Origin: UBA4312 sp002394635 | Lineage (GTDB): Bacteria; Bacillota_I; Bacilli_A; Erysipelotrichales; Erysipelotrichaceae | DNA length: 64,000 nt | Direction: 5' to 3' | Assembly: GCA_946539765.1 (NCBI GenBank) | Contig: CAMNHO010000011.1 | Location: 17,781 to 81,780 of the forward strand | Part shown: one piece after another, positions 7,939 through 16,835 of the stretch | Layout of the letters: each line of letters starts with the position of its first letter | Position numbering within the stretch: the first letter of the stretch is position 1 | Made by a program: the position numbers and the translations under genes | The notes under the pieces: generated by a model | What the model saw: the letters and a program-made list of their open reading frames with translations, nothing else | Databases searched by the model: none | What the model was told of the DNA's origin: nothing

Positions 7939-9228
7939 CTATACTAAACACAAACTGATTTGCGGAATAAACGTAATCAGCAGTAACGCAATCAGGAACA
8001 TAACAATCAATGGCGCTGCCTTTTTGGCAATATCCATCACCGGTACACCGGTTAAGGAACTGGCGACAAATAAGTTCACCCCAATTGGCGGTGTCACAAA
8101 TCCAATCGCCAGGTTGACAACCATCATAATCGCAAAATGTACCGGGTTCATACCAACGCCCTGTACGATTGGTAGTAGGATCGGTGTCAAGATCAGAATA
8201 GCCGGCGTCGTATCCATAACCATACCAACAATCAGCAGGAAGATATTGATCACCAACAATAATATAATCTGATTTGTGAAATGGCCCAGGATCCACGCAC
8301 TGACCATCTGCGGCACCTGCATCAATGTCAACACTCTGGAGAATGCCGTAGAGGCAGCCAGGATAAACAGGATCGGCGCATAGGTGTGAACCGATTCTAC
8401 CAGGAGCTTATAGATATCTTTTGGTTTCAGTGTCTTATAAACAAATAAGCTGATAATCAGCGCATAGAATACAGAAATAACAGCTGCTTCTGTCGGGGAA
8501 GCAATACCCGAATAGATACAACCCAGGATAATGACCGGGCTCATCAAGGCAAAGAACCCATCCTTTAACACCTTAGACAATCCCATTTCATGCAGTTCAT
8601 CTACTTTTTTATTGATCCGCTCTTTGTCTTCTCCATGACGACGGCAATAATAAACAGCATATAACATCAATAACAAGCCAATGAGAAGGCCCGGCACAAT
8701 ACCGGCAATAAACAGTTTACTGACAGATTCGCCGGAGGCCATCGCAAACATGATAAAAGGAATGCTTGGCGGAATAATAACGCCTAATCCACCGGCAACC
8801 GCCACAATGGCGATCGAAAACTTTTTGTCGTATCCCAGCTCTTCCAGAAACGGAATCGTCATACTGCCCACAGCGGCTACCGTTGCAGGCGCCGATCCGG
8901 AAATAGCTCCATAGAATAAGCATGTTACAATGACCGCACAAGGGATCCCCGCTGTCAGTTTGCCTAAAAAATAAGCAAAGACATCAAACAGCTTTTTGGA
9001 AATCTGTCCATGAGCCATCACGATACCGGCCAGCACAAACATTGGAACTGCCAGCAACGGGAAACTGTCGATACCACCTAACATAGATCGGATCACAAAG
9101 GAACCGCTGGCGGTAAACGATGGATCAAAGGCTCCCGGAAGAACCGCCACAATACCTAATGAAATGGAAATTGGGATCGCGATCAGAAGGCAAAAGACAA
9201 ATATCAAAAATATAACACCAACAGACAT
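7939..9228 (-). CDS. TRAP transporter large permease (DctM family)
   Basis: The 429-residue membrane protein has about 12 hydrophobic segments. Typical DctM motifs are present: GSAPATVAAVGSMTIPFL, GVIIPPSIPF and VTPPIGVNLF. It forms the ion-coupled transport channel together with DctQ and receives substrate from DctP. It follows dctQ by 3 bp and is 10 bp ahead of dctP. The length is normal for the family. Confidence 0.92.
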   Translation of the reverse strand: MSVGVIFLIFVFCLLIAIPISISLGIVAVLPGAFDPSFTASGSFVIRSMLGGIDSFPLLAVPMFVLAGIVMAHGQISKKLFDVFAYFLGKLTAGIPCAVIVTCLFYGAISGSAPATVAAVGSMTIPFLEELGYDKKFSIAIVAVAGGLGVIIPPSIPFIMFAMASGESVSKLFIAGIVPGLLIGLLLMLYAVYYCRRHGEDKERINKKVDELHEMGLSKVLKDGFFALMSPVIILGCIYSGIASPTEAAVISVFYALIISLFVYKTLKPKDIYKLLVESVHTYAPILFILAASTAFSRVLTLMQVPQMVSAWILGHFTNQIILLLVINIFLLIVGMVMDTTPAILILTPILLPIVQGVGMNPVHFAIMMVVNLAIGFVTPPIGVNLFVASSLTGVPVMDIAKKAAPLIVMFLIALLLITFIPQISLCLV

Positions 9229-9231
9229 CTT

Positions 9232-9786
9232 CTAACCCTCCTTTTCTTCCTCAACCGTTTCCACGATTGTTTCTGCTATACTTCCTTCTTGGGCCGGATC
9301 ATTCTCTTTATTCATAACCACCTTCACATTGATGATGATACGCTGAATGATACGGATACTTGTCAGACAAAAGCAGATAAAAGGAGCTGCCTGTATATAA
9401 TACATCGGTATCCCGCAGGCAGGGCTGACCTGACCGCTTTGGATCGTCGCAATCAAGTATTTATATGCATACGGAATCAAATACACAAACACTGCTAAAG
9501 ATAAAATCAAGTTCAGCACTTTAAACGCTGCTTCTCCTCGCTTTGAGAATGATTTAATAAATTGATCGATCTTAATGGAAATACATTTTTTTGTACATAA
9601 GCTGACACTGATAAAGGCAGACCATATAAACAAATACCGTGTAATTTCCTCCGACCAGGATAACGAAATGTGCAGAACATACCTGGAAATAACCTGGAGC
9701 CCCATAATCAGCGCCATAGCCAGTAAGGCGATGACCATCAATATTTCTTCCAGGTTTTCCTCTAAATACATCAAAGTCTTCTTCAT
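9232..9786 (-). CDS. TRAP transporter small permease (DctQ family)
   Basis: This 184-residue protein has four membrane segments. It matches DctQ in the SWSEEITRYLFIWSAF motif, and a Glu-rich cytoplasmic tail (VEEEKEG) follows. It pairs with the large permease encoded immediately downstream. An AGGAAAGAGG site precedes the ATG at 9786. It is the first gene of the TRAP operon. Upstream, at 9839-9878, a repeated AAGTGA/TCACTT pattern could be an operator, but no regulator gene is adjacent. Confidence 0.9.
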   Translation of the reverse strand: MKKTLMYLEENLEEILMVIALLAMALIMGLQVISRYVLHISLSWSEEITRYLFIWSAFISVSLCTKKCISIKIDQFIKSFSKRGEAAFKVLNLILSLAVFVYLIPYAYKYLIATIQSGQVSPACGIPMYYIQAAPFICFCLTSIRIIQRIIINVKVVMNKENDPAQEGSIAETIVETVEEEKEG

Positions 9787-9931
9787 ACACCTTCCTCTTT
9801 CCTATAACAATCCACAAGAAAAAAACTATTAACTATTATAAGTGAATTATTGAATCATATAGAAAAAATCACTTGTGAATCTATACACATATAATAGCAC
9901 AAATCGATTTAATATTGGCTAATTCGCATAT

Positions 9932-9966
9932 AAAAAGCATAATTTCAATGGAAATTATGCTTTTTA
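9932..9966 (-). terminator. terminator after aroD
   Basis: AAAAAGCATAATTTC and GAAATTATGCTTTTT form a 12-bp stem plus A/T tails, 9 bp after the aroD stop. It separates the aroE2-MFS-aroD operon from the TRAP operon, although the symmetric tails would also work in the other direction. Confidence 0.88.
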
Positions 9967-9974
9967 TTCACTAT

Positions 9975-10736
9975 TTACATGCTTTTGTCAATCAAGTTTA
10001 ATACGATATTCAGATTTTCTGCATCCATCTGTCCCGGTGCGGATACCTTTCCAACAGCTCCGAATGTACAGGCAGATCCAAATACCTCACCAGCCAGTCG
10101 GCTGATCAGTCCAGTTCCTGCCATGGACATCGTAATGATCGGACGATCGGCATAATCGGTAGCCATAGCTTCCGTAGCCGCTAACAGTGTCAATACATCT
10201 TTTTTGTTCTGTGGCATAACCGCAATTTTCGGAATATCTGCACCCAGGTCCTGCATTTTGCGCAGACGGTATACGATATCCTCTTTAGCCGGGGTCTTAT
10301 CAAAGTCATGGTTGGAAGCCACAACTTTCACACCATTGGCATGCGCCGCTTCGATGATCTCTTTCACATATTCATCGCCTGTAAAAGCTTCAACATCTAC
10401 CATATCAACCAGTCCTGTAGCTGCTGCTTTTTTGTTCAGCTCTACATAAGCTGGGGCATCAATCGCTTTTTCTCCACCTTCTTTGGAAGTACGGAAAGTG
10501 AACAAGATTGGAGTATCTCCTAAAACCGGGCGAAGGTCCTTTAATACATCTTCAACCTGGTCAAAATCGAAAACACCGTCAAACCAGTCAACACGCCACT
10601 CAACGATATCCAGTTGGATTCCTTCAAAAGATTTAGCGGCAGCCAGAATTTCCTCTTTTGTTTTTGCGACGATCGGAACGATGATCTTCGGTAATCCTTC
10701 ACCGATGACCACATTTCTTACTTTCACAGTATTCAT
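9975..10736 (-). CDS. aroD: type I 3-dehydroquinate dehydratase
   Basis: This enzyme of 253 residues dehydrates 3-dehydroquinate to 3-dehydroshikimate through a Schiff-base lysine. All type I catalytic positions appear at the same numbers as in the Salmonella enzyme: Glu46 and Arg48 (EWRVD), Arg82 (FTFR), His143 (SNHDF), Lys170 (PKIAVMP) and Arg213 (SRLAGEVFGS). It is the last gene of an operon with the second shikimate/quinate dehydrogenase and an MFS carrier. That setting suggests use of imported quinate or shikimate, although it could also serve the biosynthetic route. A terminator follows at once. Confidence 0.95.
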   Translation of the reverse strand: MNTVKVRNVVIGEGLPKIIVPIVAKTKEEILAAAKSFEGIQLDIVEWRVDWFDGVFDFDQVEDVLKDLRPVLGDTPILFTFRTSKEGGEKAIDAPAYVELNKKAAATGLVDMVDVEAFTGDEYVKEIIEAAHANGVKVVASNHDFDKTPAKEDIVYRLRKMQDLGADIPKIAVMPQNKKDVLTLLAATEAMATDYADRPIITMSMAGTGLISRLAGEVFGSACTFGAVGKVSAPGQMDAENLNIVLNLIDKSM

Positions 10737-10754
10737 TTTTTGTATCCTTTCTGA

Positions 10755-11960
10755 TTACTCAGCACTTTCTAACATTTTTTCATAGCGCATATTTACGAAC
10801 AATCCAAGCAGGATTCCAATGCCCGTTAATACGATGTTCATCAACATTACACCAGTCGGTGTCATATTTGATGCAGCTGTTAAGATCGTGTAGTTACATA
10901 AAGAAGACGCGATCATAACCAATGCAGTCACTGTACCCTTGATACGAGGGAACAACATGTTACATACAGATGTAGCAATCTGCAGCAATCCACCGGCACC
11001 GGCCCATCCGATAGCGAAGGCACCAACCTTACACATAAATTCAGATTTAGTGATCAGAACCAATACCATCGTTACCAAACAGATGATTGGGTAAACCAAA
11101 ATGAAACGAACATCTTTGATCTTACGAGTCAAGATGGCTGTTACGATCAGAGCCAGCATCGTTCCGATAGAGTAGTAAGACTGCATGATGGAAGGGTCTG
11201 CCCATCCAACAACGTCACGTGCAAAGTTCTGTGCACAGTTCAGCCATAACTGGAATGTACCTGTACATGTGAATCCGATCAGGATCATAGCGATGGATTC
11301 AATGGAGAAGTGCGTATGCTTCAAGCTGGAAATAAGACCTTCTTTTTTCTCGCCTTCGGCACCATCTGTATCCGGTAATGGCATAAACATGATCAATACG
11401 GCCATAACCAGGTAAGCTACACCACAAATCAGGAATAAACGGTTGTAGTTTGTTGCACCAGCAGCTGTTGTAGCTACAGTAGCTCCTAAGAAGAATGGCA
11501 GCAACATCTGAGAAATTGCGATGAAGAATTTGATTCCCATTGTCGCAACACCTGGTGCTCCGTCGAAAATTTCAGCAACAGCCGGATAAATACCTGTATC
11601 CAGGAAGGAGTTGGCAATACCACCCATGATTGCACAGAAATAAGCAATCTGGTATCCACCGTTAGCTCCTGCATTATACGCAAACATCAAACCTAATAAA
11701 TAGATGGCATAAGAAGCTCCACCAATCATAACGGAGATCTTACGTCCCAGTTTATCTGATAACGGACCAGCAAACGGTAACGCAATCAGACGACCTAAAC
11801 CTAAGGCAGCAGAAATCGCTGTAATTTTCATTACATCGACTCCCCAGCTAGAAGCCAGAGATTCTTTGATCACAGCCTGTCCCAGTACGGAACATCCAAC
11901 ACCGTGAAGGAAATAGTTTAAATACAATATAAGTGCACTAGGTAAAAATTTCTTTTTCAT
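10755..11960 (-). CDS. MFS transporter, probable quinate/shikimate carrier
   Basis: The 401-residue protein has 12 predicted membrane segments. The MFS signature between segments 2 and 3 is GPLSDKLGRKISV, and a charged central loop (DTDGAEGEKKEG) separates the halves. It sits between the genes for shikimate/quinate dehydrogenase and dehydroquinase with short gaps of 24 and 18 bp. A role as uptake carrier for quinate, shikimate or dehydroshikimate is therefore likely, by context only. An aromatic metabolite exporter is the main alternative. Confidence 0.8.
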   Translation of the reverse strand: MKKKFLPSALILYLNYFLHGVGCSVLGQAVIKESLASSWGVDVMKITAISAALGLGRLIALPFAGPLSDKLGRKISVMIGGASYAIYLLGLMFAYNAGANGGYQIAYFCAIMGGIANSFLDTGIYPAVAEIFDGAPGVATMGIKFFIAISQMLLPFFLGATVATTAAGATNYNRLFLICGVAYLVMAVLIMFMPLPDTDGAEGEKKEGLISSLKHTHFSIESIAMILIGFTCTGTFQLWLNCAQNFARDVVGWADPSIMQSYYSIGTMLALIVTAILTRKIKDVRFILVYPIICLVTMVLVLITKSEFMCKVGAFAIGWAGAGGLLQIATSVCNMLFPRIKGTVTALVMIASSLCNYTILTAASNMTPTGVMLMNIVLTGIGILLGLFVNMRYEKMLESAE

Positions 11961-11984
11961 ATTTTTCTCTCTTTCTTTCCCCTT

Positions 11985-12860
11985 TTATTCGTATTTGATG
12001 CCAAGAACTTCTTTCATATGTTCAATCGGCATATCGTGACCTGTCCACATTTTGAAGCCGGCAGCTCCCTGGAACAACATCATACCGAAACCGTTCATGC
12101 GTTTACATCCAACTTCTTTGGCGATACGCAGGAATTCTGTTTCAGCCGGTGCATACACTGTATCCGTAACGATCAGATCCGGACGTAAGTAGGAAGCATC
12201 CGGTAACCAGGTCTTGCCTTCCAACGGTTTCATACCCATACCTGTTGCGTTTGCTAACAAGTAACTGGATTCGATTTCACGACGTAAAGCTTCTTTGTCG
12301 GCCAGATCAAACATCTTGGCTTTACAATTCGTATTCTCGTTGATCTTGCGTACTGTTTCTTCTCCAACTTCATAGAATTTGTCTTTGATGTTAAAGATGG
12401 AGATTTCAGCTACACCGTCCAGAGCAGCCTGGATTTCAATAGCCGTTGCGGCTCCACCAGCACCTACAATTGTCATCTTCTTGCCAATAACATCGATGTC
12501 ATAATCCTTTAAAGACTGCATATAACCGATACCATCTGTGCAATGTCCGATCAATTTGCCATTGTCGTTTACGATCGTATTTACGGCACCGATCATTTCA
12601 GCTGCCGGTGACAATTCATCCAAATATTTTCCGACAACCGTTTTATTTGGCATAGATACGTTGGATCCTACCATTTTTAAAGCACGTAAGCCTTTGATTG
12701 CATCTTCCAATGTGTCATTATCTACTTCAAATGCCAGGTAAGCATAGTCCAGTCCCAGATAAGCAAACGCCTCGTTGTGCATTGCCGGTGAACTGGAATG
12801 ACGAATCGGATATGCCATCAAACCAATTAACTCAGTGTGTCCTGTAATTCTTTCAGCCAT
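11985..12860 (-). CDS. shikimate/quinate dehydrogenase (second copy, YdiB-like)
   Basis: This is a second AroE-family enzyme, 291 residues from the ATG at 12860. I prefer that start because it has AAGGAG upstream; an in-frame ATG ten codons earlier has none. HSSSPAMHN (21-29), Lys73 in SNVSMPNK, Asp109 in HCTDGIG and GAGGAATA (133-140) are all present. SNVSMPNK is the form seen in YdiB and quinate dehydrogenases, which oxidise quinate to 3-dehydroquinate and shikimate to dehydroshikimate with NAD. It opens the operon with the MFS carrier and aroD, and faces a MocR regulator. Quinate/shikimate use is inferred from this context. Confidence 0.85.
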   Translation of the reverse strand: MAERITGHTELIGLMAYPIRHSSSPAMHNEAFAYLGLDYAYLAFEVDNDTLEDAIKGLRALKMVGSNVSMPNKTVVGKYLDELSPAAEMIGAVNTIVNDNGKLIGHCTDGIGYMQSLKDYDIDVIGKKMTIVGAGGAATAIEIQAALDGVAEISIFNIKDKFYEVGEETVRKINENTNCKAKMFDLADKEALRREIESSYLLANATGMGMKPLEGKTWLPDASYLRPDLIVTDTVYAPAETEFLRIAKEVGCKRMNGFGMMLFQGAAGFKMWTGHDMPIEHMKEVLGIKYE

Positions 12861-12954
12861 AATATGATTCTCCTTTTCATTTTTGTTCATCTATAATTAT
12901 ATTCTAAGGATTCAACGAATACTAATACCATTTTGCATAGTTTTTAGTAGTTTT

Positions 12955-12992
12955 AATGTATTGATTGGCTTAAAGCACACATTCAATGTATT
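12955..12992. promoter_or_regulatory. direct repeats in the aroE2/mocR divergent region
   Basis: AATGTATT occurs at 12955-12962 and again at 12985-12992, 30 bp apart, that is, about three helical turns. MocR-type regulators usually bind spaced direct repeats in the divergent region they share with their target, so this is a candidate operator. Confidence 0.4.
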
Positions 12993-13042
12993 TTTCATAT
13001 CGAATCTGGCATGGTAAACTATAGAATATCGAGGAGGCCAGT

Positions 13043-14419
13043 ATGATTGAATTAGATCCACTAGGAAAGAAACCATTGTATGAACAGCTCTATCAACAGC
13101 TTGCCGAACAGATCCATAACGGGATCCAAAAACCAGGAGACAAGCTTCCCGGACGCCGAAGCATGGCAGCCAGTCTGGGCATCAGCGTTTCCACTGTGGA
13201 TACAGCGTATCAGCTGTTAGCAGCCGAAGGGCTGGTGCAGTCCAGAAGCCGAAGCGGTTTTTACGTCCAGGATACTCAAGGACTTCTTCACCAGCCAAAG
13301 CGGATCGATCCTGTCCTTATCCGGACAGAAAAACCGCCTTATCGCTATGACCTATCAACCGGCAGTGTGGACACCTCCCTATTTCCTTTTCATACCTGGG
13401 CTAAAATCCAAAAAGAGCTTTTATATACCCATCACGAGCTGCTGAACCGTGGCGCCATGCAGGGAGATGAGAATCTTCGCATCCAGATTGCCCGCTATTT
13501 AAACAGTGAACGAGGAGTGCAATGCCATGCAGACCAAATTGTGATCGGAGCCGGGATCGAATATCTTTTAGGTTGTCTGGCTTCTCTATTTAAAGGAAGC
13601 TGCTGTGCCATCGAAAACCCTGGGTATCATCGCACCCGGGTCGTTCTGGAAAATAACGGGATTCCTTGTAAATTGGTAGATATCGACCAATACGGATTAC
13701 CGGCAGATGACCTGGAGGATGTTGATCTGTGTTACATTACCCCAAGCCATCATTTTCCGACCGGTATTTCCATGCCCGCGGCACGTAGAGCACAGCTGCT
13801 GGAATGGGCCCAGAAAAAGCCGCAACGGTATATCATTGAAGATGACTACGATTCGGAATTCCGCTTTGACCTGCGTCCGATCTCCAGTCTGCAGGGAATG
13901 GCCAACCACCACGAACACGTCATCTATCTGACGACTTTTTCCAAAAGCCTGGCTCCTTCCATCCGCCTGGCTTGTATGGTCTTACCAAACAGTCTGTTAA
14001 CACAATATCAGAAAACATATGCCGTCTACGCCAATACCGTCAGCCGCTTTGAGCAGCAGACTTTATGCCAGTTTATAGAACAAGGCTATTTCAGTCGGCA
14101 TATTTCCCGTATGCGGCACAGCTATAGAAAAAGAAAGGATGCTTTCTATCAATCCCTAAAACAAGCTTTCGGCGATGATCTGCAAATTACCGGACAACAT
14201 ACCGGCCTGCATTTTCTTCTGACTTATCCGAACGCCGGCAGTGAAGCCGCCATGATCCTGAAAGCCCAAAAACAGGGGGTCCACCTCAAAGGTCTGAGCG
14301 AATATTATATGAATCGTCATTCCCTGTGCCCTACACAGACAGTGGTAGCCGGTTATGCCGCGCTGACCACAGACGATATCGAAGAAGTAACGAAACGTTT
14401 GAAGCTCGCATGGAAATAA
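13043..14419 (+). CDS. MocR-type (GntR plus aminotransferase-like) regulator
   Basis: The 458-residue protein has an N-terminal GntR winged helix (about 1-75; PLYEQLYQQLAEQIHNG, PGRRSMAASLGISVSTV). A fold-type I aminotransferase-like domain follows, with PLP lysine Lys301 in TTFSKSLAPSIRLA and the EDDYDSEFR motif at 266-274. MocR proteins use bound PLP or an amino compound as effector. It is divergent from the aroE2-MFS-aroD operon, which is its probable target. A GAGGAGG site precedes the ATG. Which ligand it senses cannot be read. Confidence 0.88.
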   Translation: MIELDPLGKKPLYEQLYQQLAEQIHNGIQKPGDKLPGRRSMAASLGISVSTVDTAYQLLAAEGLVQSRSRSGFYVQDTQGLLHQPKRIDPVLIRTEKPPYRYDLSTGSVDTSLFPFHTWAKIQKELLYTHHELLNRGAMQGDENLRIQIARYLNSERGVQCHADQIVIGAGIEYLLGCLASLFKGSCCAIENPGYHRTRVVLENNGIPCKLVDIDQYGLPADDLEDVDLCYITPSHHFPTGISMPAARRAQLLEWAQKKPQRYIIEDDYDSEFRFDLRPISSLQGMANHHEHVIYLTTFSKSLAPSIRLACMVLPNSLLTQYQKTYAVYANTVSRFEQQTLCQFIEQGYFSRHISRMRHSYRKRKDAFYQSLKQAFGDDLQITGQHTGLHFLLTYPNAGSEAAMILKAQKQGVHLKGLSEYYMNRHSLCPTQTVVAGYAALTTDDIEEVTKRLKLAWK

Positions 14420-14456
14420 AGACCGATCCATACGGACCGGTCTTCATCGTTGTTTT
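14419..14456. terminator. bidirectional terminator after mocR
   Basis: AAGACCGATCC-atac-GGACCGGTCTT is a stem with one mismatch. A T-rich run (CATCGTTGTTTTG) follows on the plus strand, and A/T flanks allow use on the minus strand. It lies between convergent genes. Confidence 0.75.
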
Positions 14457-15010
14457 GTACCTTGTGCCATTCTTTGGACCACTGTTTTCACAATGTCAAG
14501 ATTCTTTTGTACGTCTGGCCCTTCCAGACGATGGCCGACATCATCTATCTGCAGATACGGCAGGTTTTCCTTATGACATTGATTTCTCACTAGGCGAAAG
14601 TCAATCACCGGATCCTTTGTTCCGGAAACCACCAGAGCAATCCTCTGTGTTCGGGTCATATAAGGAAATGTCTGAACGATCGGTGTCAGATAATAATGGA
14701 AGACCGACAACCCGAGTTCTTTTTCCGCCCAGCCGGCCACCGCTGTGCCCAGGCTCTTGGAAATAAAGAAAACTTGGTCTGCTTCTTCCGGATGACAAGA
14801 TCGGATCTGATCGATGCAGCTGGCTTGTGCTGTATATATTTCCTCCGTAATATCCTGATTGTGAAATTCCACCGTATCAAAAGCACTTCCGTAGGAAACA
14901 TCAATCACCGTATAACCCAAGGATTTAAAATAGAGCCTTGGATAATACAACAGTGGCATATCACACGTATATTTGATGCCAGGAAACAGAAATACCAATT
15001 TATTGTTCAT
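14444..15010 (-). CDS. alpha/beta-hydrolase-like protein
   Basis: The protein is 188 residues from the ATG at 15010, which overlaps the end of the HxlR gene by 11 bp. It has the pattern of a small alpha/beta hydrolase: FLFPG near the N-terminus, ISKSLGT as nucleophile elbow (Ser in place of the usual first Gly), SGTKDPVID for the acid and DVGHRLEG for the histidine. Substrate is unknown. It is translationally coupled to the regulator and TMEM175-type channel genes upstream. A longer start nine codons upstream is possible but has no ribosome-binding site. Confidence 0.65.
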   Translation of the reverse strand: MNNKLVFLFPGIKYTCDMPLLYYPRLYFKSLGYTVIDVSYGSAFDTVEFHNQDITEEIYTAQASCIDQIRSCHPEEADQVFFISKSLGTAVAGWAEKELGLSVFHYYLTPIVQTFPYMTRTQRIALVVSGTKDPVIDFRLVRNQCHKENLPYLQIDDVGHRLEGPDVQKNLDIVKTVVQRMAQGTKQR

Positions 15011-15296
15011 GCAGATGCTTCTGTCCCCATTCCACAAATTCTTTTAATATCGGGATCAATTCCTTTCCGGATTCGGAAATCAAGTACAGATTCCCTTCCT
15101 GTTCCAGGATGCCATGTTCCACAAGATCTTTCAAAGCCTTATGAAGGCTGGTATTGGTCACAAATACAATGTCCTCGCGTAACTGTTCATAGGTCATCGT
15201 TTGATTTTGTTGGAGATACCATAAGATTGGTATCGTCAGCCGGCTGCCCACGACATCAATTACATAGTTCAACACTTTATTTTGTCTATAGCTCAT
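15000..15296 (-). CDS. HxlR-like winged-helix regulator
   Basis: This compact protein of 98 residues has the HxlR/MarR-like winged-helix order: VIDVVGSRLTIPILWYL, then TYEQLREDIVFVTNTSLHKALKDLVEHGIL as recognition region and YLISESGKELIPIL as the wing and last helix. HxlR regulators bind DNA as dimers. It overlaps its neighbours on both sides, so it is probably autoregulated with them. No effector or operator can be assigned. Confidence 0.75.
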   Translation of the reverse strand: MSYRQNKVLNYVIDVVGSRLTIPILWYLQQNQTMTYEQLREDIVFVTNTSLHKALKDLVEHGILEQEGNLYLISESGKELIPILKEFVEWGQKHLHEQ

Positions 15297-15885
15297 GTTT
15301 TCCCCCCTTATGCTTTCGGTATGTCCGGATCCGCATATCCGGAATCAGCCAAACTGGTGTCAGTCCGATCAGAAAAAGAATGCTTAACCAACGCAATGAA
15401 CCAATCAACGAAAAGAACAAAGCGACTGTTTCCAACAATACAGATATTCTTTCCTTTCGCCCGATCTTTAAAAGTTCCTTAAACTGGCAGTCGTTGGATG
15501 CCAACACGATCGTATGATGCATAAGTATATAAGATAACGTGGTCATCAACATAACCACAATGTAAGATATCATAGGAACCTGCGCAAAAGCAGTCACCGC
15601 TATCCACTGAGTACATACAGGAAACATGGATAACAGTAAAAGAAACAGAAGATTAGCCCACAATACCCGGTTATCAATGGTTTGGGTCACTTCAAACAAA
15701 TGATGATGATTGATCCAGTAAGTACCAACTAAAGTAAAGCTGAATACATAGCTGAAGATCGAAGGCAGCTGCTGACAGAGCGCATGCCAGCTGGCTTGTT
15801 TTGGCACCCCTAGCTCCAGGACCATGATTGTGATAATGATGGCGATGACTCCATCAGAAAATGCTTCCAATCTCTCTTTGCTCAT
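15286..15885 (-). CDS. TMEM175-family (DUF1211) potassium channel-like membrane protein
   Basis: The protein is 199 residues with about six membrane segments. The N-terminal RLEAFSDGVIAIIITIMVLE contains the FSD signature of TMEM175/DUF1211 proteins, whose bacterial members form tetrameric K+ channels. WINHHHLFE between segments is also typical. The ribosome-binding site is weak. It starts a three-gene overlapping group with an HxlR regulator and a small hydrolase, just downstream of the arginine operon terminator. Its physiological role in bacteria is not settled. Confidence 0.85.
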   Translation of the reverse strand: MSKERLEAFSDGVIAIIITIMVLELGVPKQASWHALCQQLPSIFSYVFSFTLVGTYWINHHHLFEVTQTIDNRVLWANLLFLLLLSMFPVCTQWIAVTAFAQVPMISYIVVMLMTTLSYILMHHTIVLASNDCQFKELLKIGRKERISVLLETVALFFSLIGSLRWLSILFLIGLTPVWLIPDMRIRTYRKHKGGKHEL

Positions 15886-15911
15886 TTCCAGACCCCGTTA
15901 TTACTGTATCA

Positions 15912-15934
15912 TAAAAAAACGCCGTTAGGCGTTT
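15912..15934 (-). terminator. terminator of the arginine operon
   Basis: AAACGCC-taac-GGCGTTT with TTTTTTT on the minus strand begins at the argF stop codon. Confidence 0.9.
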
Positions 15935-16835
15935 ATTTTAACAATGTCACCATGACCGCTTTCTGCGCGTGCAGACGGTTTTCCGCTTCCTCGAATATTT
16001 CATCAGCATGCGCTTCAAAGACGTCTTCCGTGATTTCCTGTCCCCGGTAAGCCGGCAGACAATGCTGGACCATCGCGGTATCTTTCGCCAGTTTCATCAG
16101 TTCGCTGTTTACCTGATAACCTGCAAAGGCTTTTTCGCGAATGGCTTTTTCTTCTTCCTGTCCCATGGAAGCCCATGTATCCGTATAGACAACATCGGCA
16201 TCCTTGATGGCCTCCTGCGGTGAAGTAGTCCAGGTGAAATCCGGATTCTGTTCTGCCCAGGCCATGATCTCTTCATCCGGACGATAATCCTGCGGGGTCG
16301 CAACGGCTACCTTCATACCCATTGTCAGACCACCCACAATCAGGGAATTGGTCATGTTGTTGCCATCGCCGATATAGACCAGCTTCAATCCCTCCAGGAC
16401 CATAAACTTTTCACGAATGGTCATCAGATCAGCCAATACCTGGCACGGGTGACAGTAATCCGTCAATCCATTGATTACAGGTACAGATCCATATTCTGCC
16501 AGATCTTTGACTTCTTTCTGCTCATAGGTACGGATCATGATCCCATCCAGATAACGGGAGAGTACTCTGGCCGTATCCTGTACCGGTTCTCCGCGTCCGA
16601 TCTGCAGATCACGACTGGACAAAAACAACGGCTGTCCACCTAACTGATAAATGCCCGTTTCAAACGATACCCGTGTTCGGGTACTGGATTTCTGAAAAAT
16701 CAATCCAATGGATTTTCCTTCCAGATGTTTATGCGGGATCCCGTGTTTTCTTTCATATTTCAACTGGTCTGCCAGATCCAATATTTGTATGATTTCCTCT
16801 TTGGAAAGATCTTGTAATTTTAATAAATGTTTCAT
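15933..16835 (-). CDS. argF: ornithine carbamoyltransferase
   Basis: This 300-residue enzyme joins ornithine and carbamoyl phosphate to citrulline in the cytoplasm. The carbamoyl phosphate motif STRTR is at 51-55 in FQKSSTRTRVSFE, and the ornithine-binding HCLPAYRGQ is near 262. Length is normal. It is the last gene of argGHCBDF; its start overlaps the argD stop by 4 bp, and a strong terminator follows. An arginine deiminase partner gene is absent nearby, so the anabolic role is the natural reading. Confidence 0.95.
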   Translation of the reverse strand: MKHLLKLQDLSKEEIIQILDLADQLKYERKHGIPHKHLEGKSIGLIFQKSSTRTRVSFETGIYQLGGQPLFLSSRDLQIGRGEPVQDTARVLSRYLDGIMIRTYEQKEVKDLAEYGSVPVINGLTDYCHPCQVLADLMTIREKFMVLEGLKLVYIGDGNNMTNSLIVGGLTMGMKVAVATPQDYRPDEEIMAWAEQNPDFTWTTSPQEAIKDADVVYTDTWASMGQEEEKAIREKAFAGYQVNSELMKLAKDTAMVQHCLPAYRGQEITEDVFEAHADEIFEEAENRLHAQKAVMVTLLK

